Notes under the pieces: generated by a model
The model's database searches: none
Seen by the model: only the letters and a program-made list of their open reading frames with translations
What the model was told of the DNA's origin: nothing
Shown: piece after piece, positions 48,554 through 60,783 of the stretch
Position numbering within the stretch: the stretch's first letter is position 1
Layout: every line of letters starts with the position of its first letter
Assembly (NCBI GenBank): GCA_025738555.1
Contig: JAOVFP010000012.1
Coordinates: forward strand, 2,604,001 to 2,668,000
Direction: 5' to 3'
DNA length: 64,000 nucleotides
Source of the DNA: Cyathus striatus
Lineage: Eukaryota > Basidiomycota > Agaricomycetes > Agaricales > Nidulariaceae
Translations under genes and position numbers: made by a program

Positions 48554-49011
48554 CTAGAGATGGCGCTGGTTGTGATGCAAGTGAGTATGCTGTGAGGCAG
48601 ATGTAGGCGTAAGTAGGGCACATGGATAGATACGGGAAGGGAGCGTACCTGTTTCGTTCCAAGTAGCTTCGGCCCATCCAGCCTAGTGAGTTTTATTGTT
48701 GCCTATTTGAGTAGGCAAGAACAACGACCTGCGAGAAGGCGAAGAGTTAGCGAATGCGGTGTTAGTGAGTCGAGTAAAAGTGAAAGGGGAAAGGTGTGCA
48801 ATGAATATGCATCGACAACGAGGAACGAAGAGCAGAGAGGCCGCACTTACTTCAGTCATACACGATATCACCATCTTTTCCTTCATCTACTCCCTCTCAA
48901 GATCTCAATCGTGAGCGATTGCAACTTCACTGTCCACTGGCAGTGTTCAGTGCGCCGAAGAGTTGCCGAAGAGGACTCAGAGCAACACCTTCAAGATAGC
49001 GAGCCATTTAT

Positions 49012-49547
49012 GAAATCGTTAAACTGAAAGTCAATATGGATAGCTTAAAGTTAAAAACACTGAGTCTTGCCATTGGGGCAGTAGAAGTGGGATGGTGGAG
49101 GTGTATGAAGGTGTCGTCGGCAATGCTATTGCGACCCCGAGAGCAACCCGAGAGCCCAAAGGTTGGCCAGAAGCTCAGAACCCGAACAGCGCCGGCAGCA
49201 CCCGACCCACATGCATCATGCGATGCTCAATCTTATCATCAGTCAGCAAATTAGCCAAGTCAAGCGCTCAAGTACCTCCTTAAGCTGCATCTGTGATTAG
49301 ATTCCACCACAAAAGGAAAACGAAAGTATCCCATCAATAACACCATCTTTATGTGACCATTCTCATCCCTGCCTTCCACATGCGCTCATCACACGATCTA
49401 ATGATTAATCCTACTGTTCCAATCTACCGGGCTATCGATAACAACAGAAATAAAACGATGTGCACTGGTTAATCAATACTTGCCAATGATAAGTTGATCC
49501 TACCAGGCCCTTTGATGAATCATTGACACTGGTGAGGCCTGAGGCCC
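49012..49547. repeat. Flanking arm, copy B, outer part
   Basis: Inverted copy of 61690-62215 in block C, including the CATCATGCGATGCTCAATCT, GCTATCGATAACAACAGAAA and CCTGAGGCC segments. CpGs are retained here. It is broken on the right by the hAT element at 49548. Confidence 0.85.
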
Positions 49548-52500
49548 TAGGCAATGTCATGGGTAACCCATGGGTGTCTCGAGCTCGACCCGTACCCGTA
49601 CCCACGTCAACCTGTACCCATTCCCACGGGTACGGGTTCCCATGGGTATCACAACCCATGGGTTTTAAGTACTTATTTTAGAATTAGAATAAACATATGA
49701 TGAATTAATTTGTACTATCACCCATCAGTAGTTCATATTGATCACTGGTTCATATTAGGCAAATATCTCTCCTTTCTCAGGCTTCTCCTGCTTCAAAATT
49801 TTAAATCTGTCATCTAGCATCAGGAAAAACCCCATCAGCTAAATTAGTGATATTAGTAGAAATAAGCTGTACCCTTGTCCAAATTTTACTAATAATGGGT
49901 AATTCATACTTAATTGTACTTATATTGCCTATTGTGAGGCATAATAAGTGTTCATAGGTTTGGTACAATAAAAAAGCAAACTTACTTGTACTTATATTAC
50001 CCATTGTGAGGCATGATAAGTGTTTATAAGTTTGGTACAATGGCAAAGCACACTTACTTGTACTTATATTGCATAGTATGAGAATGATAAGTGTTCATAA
50101 GTTTTACAGAAATTAACCACTGTTATGAATTTAAGACATTAATCAATTTTAGCCAAATTTTAGCATACTATACTAGCTATACTTAAAGCAAGCCAATTCC
50201 ATTTCAGAGAATTTCATCTTGAGCACTTTGCATCAAGTTTAATTCCATATTATGAAATTATATGTGTTCTATATGTATTACATTTAAAGGCTGAAGTCAT
50301 ACATCACAATATACACATGTACAATACTTTCTAGTATGATTAAATTGTAGTTAAGAGCCAATATCATAGTGGGGGAACACATACTGTACTAACACAATCA
50401 ATTTGGCACCCTTCACAGTGCATTACATTCCAAACCCATAGATACATTCAGCACTTCAAGATTTTAGGTGTTATATATTGTAATTTTCGGCATGTCAGGT
50501 ATTTTTATCATTACATGTAACTTTAGAGTTAAAGCAATGTTTTCTAGTGGATAAATGGTACAATAAGTAATGTTTCTATGATGAATTTTGCCTGTAGTGT
50601 CATATGACTGATGGCTCAAATCCCTGCAGTGTGCAATTATTTTACTTTGAATATCTAACCAGTTGTTAGCCATTTAAGCACAAACCTTGAATACTTATTC
50701 AATTAAGTACTATGTATGATTACAGCTTAAATGACATCCTACTGTGACGGCACTGGTGCTACATAGTTGCTGGGTGCAAGAGTATAATGTGTGATTGACG
50801 AGCATTTTTTGACCTAAGACCCAACTACTCAACTATTAGTATGGTGGCACATTACGATGGCTCAGACATTGATTAAGGTACATCAAACTACATTAATGTT
50901 TTACAATAACTTGTATGGTAGTTTAGAGAAAATACAGACCTTAAAAATGATACTTTTCAAAGGAGACAAAAATTTTGGGAAAATTTGGCATTTTTATTTC
51001 AGATGTGTTACTTACACTTAAATTTTGGCATACTCGGCAGGTGCGTTATGCGTTACTGCCAAATTGATTGTGTTAGTACAGTAATATAAGTAGCCCACAT
51101 CATTTTTAATTGAGGGAAACATATGGTACACACAAGTTAGATGTTACCATAGCATTGTATGAACCAAGTACAAACATTAAAGGTTTTAATGGTTAAGTTC
51201 AAAGGCAAGTGAGAAAGTTAGCACATGATCGATTCACTGTGTTTGGCCTTGATTGTATCACGTGCATGTTGAACTTGACATGTCATCATACACTCCTTTC
51301 AATTCCCCCACCTCACCTTCATTCCTCTCCCTCCTTCCCCTGCCTGTCACTTTGGCCTGTTCATTTGGTAAACTCTGGCTTCTACTTTGAGATCTGACTC
51401 ATATATGTGCTCCTCTGCTTCCCCACTACCCTTATCTTACACCTGTCTCTCACATGCTGTGCAAGTCTGCATCTCTGCCCATCATATAACTGGTATTGAC
51501 AATCTTTCTTTGGTATGTATTTGAGTTGTCTTCCTTTTAAGTGTATGCTTATCATGTACGGGAGCACTACAGTTGCTGTCATTCAATGAGTGGTACTGCT
51601 GGATGATGGAGAGGGGGGGATATGGGTGGATATGTGGGGCTGGATGTTGTGGGGTGAGTGGTACTGCTGGATCATGGAAATAGAGGGATATGTGGGGCTG
51701 GATATTGTGGAGTGCATAATGTTATATCTTCAGTGGATTGTTGTAATTAGATATGTTATTTATATCTGTAACCACTTTGTTGTAATACAATAATAATATA
51801 TAATTAACTGACACCTATTATACTGTACTGAGTGAAAGCAAAGTGTCCTTATAAGCATCAATTTATGTGCATATTACACTTTAAATGAACTTCTCAGTCC
51901 TTATCTGAACTATAATTGTGCAGATAAGGTACTAAAATGTACTTATTTTTTCGAAATAAGTAGGGGGCCTCACTATTTTACCTTATTGTCCTTAGAGTCC
52001 TTATTTTAACTATTTTCTACTTATCTGAGCTAAAATTCAAGATTATTTGCTAATATAGCTGATGAGGTTTTTCCTGATGCACTACTTATGTTGCTATACA
52101 TGAATATCACTTTTTTTGTTCAGAGTTGCTCAAAATTCAAATGTATGTTCTTGGAAGAATGTCACACTAGCCATGTATCAGTGCAGTGGATTCTGAAATT
52201 TGTCATTGTTTTGATGATTTTGATGGATGCGCTCCATGTGAGTTGTGTTAAGTGAGCTGCTGCTTGTTTATTCTTCTTGGCGTGTTAACAGCACATGAAG
52301 CCTTTAAATTCTTTATATAATTCTTCACATGTTCAACACTACTCATCAGTGATAGGAGGTCCAGAGACATTGCCAGCAACTTTTCATGGTGCACACTCAA
52401 ATTATTATCAGGTATGTCCTGCTATATTACCCACCAACTCACATGGACATTGGAATGGAACTCTCTATACAGGTTACCACCAAGACCACTATATTCAACC

Positions 52501-53928
52501 CCTGCATTACAGTTCTCATCATGATCATGCTCCAAGGTCATAGCGCCATATACTAATACCTCCAGCATGTACTAACATGCTAACCTCATAATTTACATAA
52601 TGCATATATTATATATTTCATGTGTAAAGTACCTCACTCATGTATATTCTCTGTACATTACCATGAATATAATCCTACAGTAGTTCTTTATTGAATACAA
52701 TACTTACTACATAGCTCATAACCTAACCAATTGGCTGCTTGGCCAATGCTTGGCTACACGAAGCATGAACAGGTGCCATCAAAACAATCAATGGAGTTTG
52801 AATTCTGCCAACAGTCACACATGGTCACACCTGTAACAATATGAACCAGTGATCAATACAAACTACTGATGGGTGATAGTATCACTTGAAGCAAATGTAC
52901 AATAATTTTTTGTAATTGCTTATTTTATACTTAAACAGTACTAGTATTAGTATGCAAGCATATGTGAACATTGCATGAAAATGGCCACTTTTATTGTACT
53001 ATCTCCAAAAATAGGAAATTTGGAATGCTTATTTCATAGTATTTGAAGCAGATACACGAACATTGTGTATAATAGCTCATTTTGTAGTTATACAACATGG
53101 GTATTAGTACACGAGTATGCAAGAGAAGTGAGTCAAAATTGCTGTTTGTATTGTACTATCTCCAGTATATAAAAGATATAGAATGTCTATTTCATAGTAC
53201 TTGAACAAGATGTGCCAATATAGTTTATAATAGCTCATTTCATACATAGACAACATGGGTATAATTGCATGAAAGTATGAGAGACTAGCATGAACACTGC
53301 TTGTTGTGTTGTACCATCTTCAAAATATAGGAAATTCTACATAACATAGAAGAATATTAAATAAACATTGTCTCAGGTCCAATACACAGTTATATGGAAC
53401 AGGTACTATATTGCATGTAACCAGTACATAATAGTGCGATATTTCTGTTGAAATACAAAGGGAGTGAGTGTGATATAGAGGGGAATCCTAATTTCTGTGT
53501 ACTGGGACAATATTATTTATAGAACCAGAACGAGTAGGCCATAAATTGTGTATGTAGGGTCGTTAGGAACGTGCAGCAACGCACTATCTGTATCCGAAAT
53601 ATTGAAGAGATTCAAAAAGAATTGGAGTAGTAATGTTAGTTTGAATGAATTGCATTAGGTATATCATTTAAGGTCAACCCCATGAGCTGAACAAAATGCA
53701 AAACCGAGGTTTTTCTCTAAGCACAAACACTATCTAGATTAATATATACTATGTACTTATTCATTATTATTATAGTGCTTGTATAATCTTGCTTTCAGTT
53801 GTTTTTATTCAATAAACTGTCTACAGGTACCTGTGGGTTACAGGTCTCAAAGACCTGACCCATACCTGTACCTGCTGGTACCCTTACCTGTGACCCATGC
53901 AGGTATGGCATACCCATGCATTTGCCTA
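49548..53928. mobile_element. 4.4-kb decayed hAT element inserted in the B arm
   Basis: The ends read TAGGCAATGTCATGGGTA and, inverted, TAGGCAAATGCATGGGTA. The exact 8-bp target duplication TGAGGCCC sits at 49540-49547 and 53929-53936, and the C arm has the empty site. Subterminal zones are packed with ACCCATGGGT, GTACCCGTACCC and ACCTGTACC motifs. The interior is AT-rich and nearly free of CpG; no open frame exceeds about 82 codons and no transposase is recognisable. Repeated TACTTATATTGC...GTGTTCATAAGTTTG modules occur at about 49915-50110. Confidence 0.88.
50536..50635 (+). other. Decayed tRNA-like/SINE-like segment
   Basis: TAGTGGATAAATGG resembles an A box, and GGCTCAAATCCC resembles a B box whose CpG has become CpA. 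Spacing is about 75 nt. It resembles the segment at 47383-47478 in reading TAGTGGA...TACTATG-like sequence. It is weak evidence and likely a fossil. Confidence 0.3.
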
Positions 53929-53936
53929 TGAGGCCC

Positions 53937-54009
53937 AATGTACTGGCAATTCCATTTGAATGGCAAGTGAATTGTTCAATCCACCAGCTGGCATCATGGT
54001 TCATTTCCA
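53937..54009. repeat. Flanking arm, copy B, middle piece
   Basis: Inverted copy of about 61620-61690 of the C arm, recognisable by AATGTACTGGCAATTCC, TGTTCAATCCACCAGCTGGC and CATAAATG. Every CpG in the C counterpart reads TpG or CpA here. Confidence 0.8.
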
Positions 54010-54289
54010 CATAAATGCAGTACTTTCTGCACACCCACCTATACACATGTACTCCATGTGTAGTACACATTTCCATGTGAAGTCCACATGGAATCCACAT
54101 ATCTGGAAAAAAGTACATATTTTCCATGTGTAATTCACATGGAACCATGTGGAGTACACATGGATTCCACCTTTCTTATAACTTGATGAAAATAATAGTT
54201 GAAAGGTGTACTTAAGATGTACTTCATGTGTACTTTTCTAAGTGGATTCCATGTGGACTACACATGGAGTGCTTGTTGTTGTCCTGCCA

Positions 54290-54515
54290 TACCCACCCTC
54301 CATGCTTGTTGTTTCTCACCTTTCCCACTCTCCATGCACATTATTACCCCCTGTTCCCACCCTCCATGCATGTCATTCCTTGCTATTCCCACTCTCCATG
54401 TGTGTTGTTCCTCCCTGTTCCTGCCCTCCATGCATATTGTTTCTTGCTATTCCCACCCTTCATATGTGTCATTCCCCTCTGTTCCCACCCTCCATGTATA
54501 TCATTTCCTGCCATT
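54290..54515. repeat. Minisatellite, 32-bp unit, about 7 copies
   Basis: Units read CCCACYCTCCATGC-type followed by a variable CATT/GTTG part and ending CTGTT or CTATT, each 32 bp. Copies differ mainly by C/T changes. All three plus-strand frames are open over the repeats because they lack stops. Confidence 0.8.
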
Positions 54516-54564
54516 CTTGAAGTTATTGCAGTTGTCACACTTGTCCCTTATGTTACAGTCATTC

Positions 54565-54735
54565 CACCATGTCACACTTGATGCATGGTGTCATGCTCAA
54601 TGCATGGTATCACACTCGATGCATGGTGTCACGCTCGATGCACAGTGTCACTCTTGATGCATGGTGTCACACTCAATACATAGTGTCAATACAGTGTTAC
54701 ACTCAATGCACACTTGTCACACTTAACACATACTT
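54565..54735. repeat. Minisatellite, about 19-bp unit
   Basis: Repeated ATGCATGGTGTCACACTCA-type units occur about seven times with decay at the right edge, passing into TGTCACAC-rich sequence up to about 54960. Confidence 0.7.
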
Positions 54736-55319
54736 GTCACACTCAATATACATTTGTCACATGTAATGCAGTGTCACACATGTCCTGTCATGTCAGTCAT
54801 CCTGCCATGTTGCAGTTGTCAGTCACAGTTGTCACACTTATTGTAGCTATCACATTTGTCCCCTGTCACAGTGTGTGACAACTGTGACATGGTGAGACAA
54901 GTGTAACAATGTGATGACTGTGGGAAAAGTGTCATAACTACAAGTGTGACATTGTGACAATCCTTTGTGTCATTATGCTAAAACATTCATTTTTGTTGTG
55001 GTAGTGGTGAGTAAGTGTATTATAAGTAACTACAATGTGTAGTGTACAAGTGTAACTAGTTCATGTGTATTCCTTGTGAACTTCACTTTGCAATTCCATG
55101 TGGAATTTTGATATTTCACCCCTACATGTGCACTGCATGTGCACTGCATGTGTACTTCATGTGTACAAAATTCGCAAATTTGAATAGAAATTTGCTGATT
55201 TGAATACATTTGAGGTGGAGTGTAGTACATATGAAGTACATGTGAAGTACACATGAACAGGTGGAATTCATGTGTATTCCATGTGTAACAGGGGGCGAGC
55301 GTAAAGTCCTCCATAAATG

Positions 55320-56259
55320 ATTAAACACTGAAGTAACACATTAGCTTGCTCCCTTAATGTATGGTGCAGATTCACCAGTGTTGTCACAAAGAAGTCCAGA
55401 TACATATGTGAACTAAGTACTACAAAATGAAGAAAGCCCTTCCACAGTCTGCTGAGTGGCATGTCTTGCTGTAGTAGAATGCTTTCGATTCTGCACAACC
55501 CCAACTTGGTTGCACATCAGAAGGAGGATGGGGCTATGTCATGCAATTGTGTGGAGCAATCCATTAGGTATCAACATGAGAACATTGCTGGACAAAATAC
55601 AATTGAACATGTTCAGCAATGAGCAGACACTTGCAGGGTAGGAATTATTTCACATAGTATGGTGGACTACCAGTTACCCTACTATCTCTTCAACTTTGTT
55701 CCCCAACCAGACTCTCTTGCTGGAGTGGAGAAACTACTGCACTCTTGAGTGAATCTTCTGACTTCATCATAAAAACCATAATGAATCTTAAAGGCATTGC
55801 AAATATCAAGTCACTGATGTAGGACAAATCATGATTCACAATGCATCAATCTATTTGTTAGTAGATGATACCAGTAGGTTGCCAGTAAGTCTTTGATAGT
55901 GATTCCTTATCCATAGACTAGACAATAAAAGCTTCAAATTCTCAAAGATAGTGAACATACTTGTACCACAAATGTACAGCCATCACACAATGAATGATTA
56001 TTAGGTGTAACATACACAATAGCATGAGTTTAAGCAATTCCAAATGTACATCTCAGTGACTCTCAATAACTCATGACTACATTGAACCCACAGTTTAGAA
56101 ATCCCTTATCAACACACACCAAATGTGTGATATCAACATGTGATAGGGTAAGGCTGTAAACATGTTGTCCAAGGATATACATAGAATGAGAAGGTGTATC
56201 TTATTATAGAAGAACAGCTGATCATACCAATGATTTGGCTCAGAACATGTTTACCATGC
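55320..56259. repeat. Flanking arm, copy B, inner part (CpG-depleted)
   Basis: Inverted copy of 60784-61620 of the C arm, ending at TTACCATGC next to the NLR2 3' end. Blocks include TTAAACACTGAAGTAACACA, GCACATCAGAAGGAGGA, TGTTAGTAGATGATACCAGT and GAAGAACAGCTGATCATACC. A piece at about 55628-55710 absent from C is matched in A, so C has a deletion there. Nearly every CpG of C is TpG or CpA here. Confidence 0.85.
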
Positions 56260-56345
56260 CTTGCTTGAACAACTGCTTTAAATTTCTCTTCTTTAATAGA
56301 ACTAGTGTCTGTAAATTCATTTTATGCTTTCACAATAACAAAATG

Positions 56346-59300
56346 TCATACATTTTGAATGAGATGATAATGATCTTTTGGATGCACTGGAGAACCAGTT
56401 CTACACTGAACCCAGTCAGGTCCACAAACAAAATTTGTTAAATCAACTTGACACATTGTATAATTTGGTAATATTTGAAAAGTTTCAAGGCCACACAAAT
56501 GTGCTCTATGATGTAAAGGGACCCAAAGCAATTTATAATCACTGTGATCTTTCAGCCACCCATCTGAATGACAAGATATAAATATATTTGAACCCTCAAG
56601 TGATTTGTAGTTTTTGAAATGATCTGAGGTGAGATTAATATTATACACTTTGACAGTTTGATCATATGAGCCAGACACCACTTGTGTTCCATCTGGAGAG
56701 AATGCCACTGATCTCACATAATCACTGTGGCCTTCAAATGGTCTGGTAATGGGTTTTCCACTCTCCACATTCCACACTCTGACAGTTTGATCACTTGAGC
56801 CAGACACCACTTGTGTTCCATCTGGAGAAAATGCCACTGATCTCACCAAATCACTGTGGCCTTTAAATGGTCCAGCAATAGTTTTTCTGCTCTTCACATT
56901 CCATACTCTGACAGTTTTATCAGATGAGCCAGACACCACTTGTGTTCCATCTGGACAAAATGCTACTGATCTCACCCAATCACTGTGGCCTTTAAATGGT
57001 CCAGCAATAGTTTTTCCACTCTTCACATTCCACACTCTGACAGTTTGATCATTTGAGCTAGACACCACTTGTGTTCCATCTGGAGAAAATGCCACTGATG
57101 TCACATAATCACTGTGGCCTTTAAATGGTCCAGCAGTTGTTTTTCCATTCTCTACATTCCACACTCTGAGAGTTTGATCATTTGAGCCAGACACCACTAG
57201 TATTCCATCTAGAGAAAATGCCACTGATCTCACAGAATGACTGTGACCTTTAAATGGTCCAGCAATTGTTTTTCTATTCTCTACACTCCACACTCTGAGA
57301 GTTCGATCATTTGAGCCAGACACCACTTGTGTTCCATCAGGAGAAAATGCTACTGATGTCACAGAATCACTGTGGCCTTTAAATGGCTCAGCAAGAGTTT
57401 TTCCACTCTTCACATTCCACACTATGACAGTTTTATCAGATGAGCCAGACACCACTTGTATTCCATCTGGAGAAAATGCCACTGATGTCACAGAATCACT
57501 GTGGCCTTTAAATAGTTCAGCAGTTGTTTTTCCATTCTCTACATTCCACACTCTGAGAGTTCGATCATTTGAGCCAGACACCACTAGTATTCCATCTAGA
57601 GAAAATGCCACTGATCTCACAGAATGACTGTGACCTTTAAATGGTCCAGCAATTGTTTTTCTATTCTCTACACTCCACACTCTGAGAGTTCGATCATCTG
57701 AGCCAGACACCACTTGTGTTCCATCTGGAGAAAACGCCACTGATGTCACAGAATGAGTGTGGCCTTTGAATGGTTCAACAAGAGTTTTTCCACTCTTCAC
57801 ATTCCACACTCTGACAGTTTGATCATCTGAGCCAGACACCACTTGTGTTCCATTAGGAGAAAATGCCACTGATGTCACCCAATTACTGTGGCCTTTAAAT
57901 GGTCCAGCAATAGTTTTTCCACTCTCCACATTCCACACTCTGACAGTTTTATCACATGAGCCAGAAACTACTTGTGTTCCATCAGGAGAAAATGCCACTG
58001 ATGTCACAGAATAACTGTGGCCTTCAAATGGTCCTGCAATGGTTTTTCCACTCTCCACATTCCACACTCTGACAGTTCGATCACTTGAGCCAGACACCAC
58101 CTGTGTTCCATCTGGAGAAAATGCCACTGATGTCACAGAATGAGTGTGGCCTTCAAATGGTCCAGCAATGGTTTTTCCACTCTTCACATTCCACACTCTG
58201 ACAGTTCGATCATTTGAGCCAGACACCACTTTTGTTCCATCAGGAGAAAATGCTACTGATGACACCCAATTACTGTGGCCTTTAAATGGTCCAGCAATAT
58301 TTTTTCCACTCTCCACATTCCACACTCTGACAGTTCAATCATTTGAGCCAGACACCACTTGTGTTCCATCAGGAGAAAATGCCACTGATGTCACAGAATT
58401 ACTGTGACTTTTAAATGGTCCAGCAATGGTTTTTCCACTCTCCACATTCCATACTCTGACAGTTTCATCATTTGAGCCAGACACTACTTGTGTTCCATCA
58501 GGAGAAAATGCCACTGATGTAACAGAATAAGTGTGGCCTTCAAATGGCCCAGCAGTGTTTTTTCTACTCTCCAAATTCCACACTCTGACAATTCCATTCT
58601 TTGAGCCAAATACCACATCTTGTCCATCAGGAGAATATGCCACACATGTAACAATTGAATTACTATAATATACTGTATGCAATGCTGCATTCCATATTTT
58701 GTCTCTTCCTTTTACAATTGAAACTGTTTTCTGAAAGAAAGGTGAGAAAATTTTCACAATCAATGAGTCTTCAGGTGCAAATGGTAATGCTGACAAATAT
58801 ATACTTGTCATGCTTATTGTGATGGGAATATAAAAATTTGTGACAAATTTTATACCATCTTCAATAAAATCAAGTTGATATGAGCAAATCTGATTAAATT
58901 TAAGTATTTCATTTCTTTAAATATCTGATGGCATACCTTTGTACAAAATGTTAATTTTTTCAGCAATTCTTGTGCTATCTGTACTTCATTTAAGAGACTC
59001 ATTATTTCCAACCAGAATAAGAATTTGCAGTATAAAAATTCATTTAAATCTGTTCTAAAGAATTATAGTGGCATTTCTTATCCCCAATCATTTCAATATA
59101 ATGTATGTTCCAATTCCTGCAGCAATATTGAAGATGTGTAGGTATATACTGTTTTATTTTTTGTGATAAGCTTTCAATGTCTTTATTTGCTACATAGGAT
59201 GATTCAATATTGCAAATATTAAATTTTAGCTCAGTATTGAGAATTCTAAAAATCATTTTGGTTATTCTTGGAATGTGTTTGACTTTATTAATTAGAAATT

Positions 59301-60633
59301 TATTATTATTTAAACCTCTTTCCAAAAATTCAACAAATGATAAATGATGAAATGCTATATTGTCATTATTTGTTGAAATGACAGGTAGAAGTTGATGTGT
59401 AATTCTTTTAACTTCATTTGTAATGGCATTATCATTTCCACTAACATCCAAGAAGTGCTTGATATCCTCTTTTCTCAATGGTGATTTTGCCAACAATAAT
59501 GTTGCCAATACTTGTCTAACAATTTCCTTTCTATGTTCTGACCATTTTCCAAATGACATTTGAAGCATTTGATAATAGAGATCTTTGATCCCATGGCTTA
59601 TATTCCATGACAGTACTTCTTCAAGCTTTTCATCTGGTGAAAGCTGGTCATCTTGCTCTGGAGTCAGGGTGATGTATCTGACTGCAGTAGATGCCCAGAT
59701 AAATAATCCATCAGCTTGTTTGCACATCTTCTTTAGCTCATTTTCTGTTAAATCAAATTGTAATTCATCTTTGAAAGTTTCAAAACTTTGTTTCAGAAAG
59801 AAAGAAATATCTTGATTTATCTCTGAGTCATAGAGTGAATCAGTTTCCAATATAATAGTTTTGCATGTCTTTATTCTGGATAATGTCTGGTAGAGAACCA
59901 GGCCTTCCAGTCAAAATGAGCTTGTATTGTTTAGGAAGTACTATCCAATCTTGTAATGTCTTTTTCAAAGATTTTAAAAACTCAGATGATGTGCATTCAT
60001 CCAATGCATCAATAATAAATGCAGGTGGATGTGATTTCAATTCTTCTTTGCAAACATTCAGTGGATTAGCAATCAGGTGTTTGAAATGCCATTCAATTCT
60101 CCCAAGTTGGAAAGTATTATTAAGCAGTTCTTCAATTTTCTCTTTCACAATGGAATACTTGGAATTAGATGCTAAATGTGCAGCTACTGTTCTCCAAACC
60201 ACAGTTGCATCATTTAAAGTTTCATCATCTCTCTTGAAGAAATGATATCCACCAAGTCTATTATTGTATTCATTGGAGCTAAGAGTTCCAATCAGAGTGG
60301 AGGCTATTGCAGATTTTCCTGAGCCAGGACTACCAGTAATCCACATAATGTTTGTAGTTGACTCTTCTATAAATTAAATTAATAATTTTGTAATGGTTCT
60401 ACATTGAATATCATACCAAAATCATTTAGCCACTCATATATATCATTCAGAATGGTAACTCTAGTCCCTTCCATACATGGAGGCAGATAATGCAAGTTAT
60501 GATCAACAGGCTTCAATAACTTAAGTTTTTCGGAGATTTCATCATTTTTTGTGTTGTAATTATTAATTTGATCACGACCGACAGCATTCAGCTGAGCACC
60601 AGACACATTGACGTGGTGGGAACCGGAGAACAT
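56346..60633 (-). pseudogene. NACHT-WD40 NLR-like receptor (NLR2), broken
   Basis: Paralogue of NLR1 with the same three-exon plan: 60417-60633, 58937-60366 and 56346-58889. Intron 60367-60416 runs GTATGA to ATAG and intron 58890-58936 runs GTATGC to TCAG. It has Walker A (GSPGSGKS), FIIDALDECT, one GRPGS...FIWAS unit, the SALPFAPEDS segment, 16 WD units and the WVPLHHRAHLCGLE tail. Breaks: the ATG used by NLR1 reads ATA (about 60649-60651), leaving MFSGSHHV as start; the same 2-nt frame break as NLR1 near 59865; a 1-nt loss near 59056 that ends the frame at 59044; and a TGA at 58335-58337 where other units have CGA (SNDR), a CpG-to-TpG change. It is probably non-functional as a full receptor but could serve as a sequence donor for NLR1. 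Confidence 0.85.
56650..58640 (-). repeat. 16-unit WD40 array of NLR2
   Basis: Same 129-bp unit as NLR1, with more divergence. Units often read GPFKGHS and carry DRT after SGS-N. Units 8-9 and 11-12 are near-identical pairs (LRVWSVENRKTIAG, then AFSLDGILVVSGSND), showing a three-unit segmental duplication. The stop codon lies in unit 3. Confidence 0.85.
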
Positions 60634-60783
60634 ATGAAGATTTTCAGCTATTGCAAATGCAGGAGAATTTGACCTTGAGCTTGTAAGATGTTGTACTTGA
60701 ATAGTAAGGCGTTTGAGATAACGAGAGAGGGGCAGTGAAAGTTAGTGTGAACAGGAAATATATGTAGAACAATGCAATTGATA
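60634..60783 (-). promoter_or_regulatory. NLR2 promoter and leader
   Basis: Homologous to the NLR1 leader. The TATA-like position reads ATATATTTCC at about 60753-60763 (minus). CpGs are present here, unlike in the gene body. Confidence 0.35.

Larger units (their letters stand above)
45231..48950 (-). pseudogene. First X unit of block B (X1), interrupted by a 2-kb insertion
   Basis: The minus-strand first exon (ATG near 48858, VISCMTE) ends in GTAAGTG. Exon 2 (about 48660-48740) ends GGAACGAAACAG|GTACGC as in C but has an in-frame stop. The remainder continues below 46516 after the inserted element and runs to the GAGGACGTGGAATCGAG linker near 45230. The part at 45360-45850 matches 10060-10560 of block A. 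No product is recognised. Confidence 0.5.
54018..55311. mobile_element. 1.3-kb hAT-like non-autonomous element
   Basis: The exact 8-bp target duplication CATAAATG lies at 54010-54017 and 55312-55319, and the C arm has the empty site. The ends are imperfect inverted repeats (CAGTACTTTCTGC and GAGGACTTTACGC). Subterminal zones are dense in CATGTGTACT and CCATGTGGA motifs on both strands. The interior holds minisatellites and TGTCACA-rich sequence. Open frames at 54199-54657 and others follow the repeats and are not genes. Confidence 0.8.

Noticed and set aside
54199..54657. 152-codon Pro/His/Ser-rich frame
   Set aside because: It is the translation of a 32-bp minisatellite; all three frames are open because the unit has no stop.
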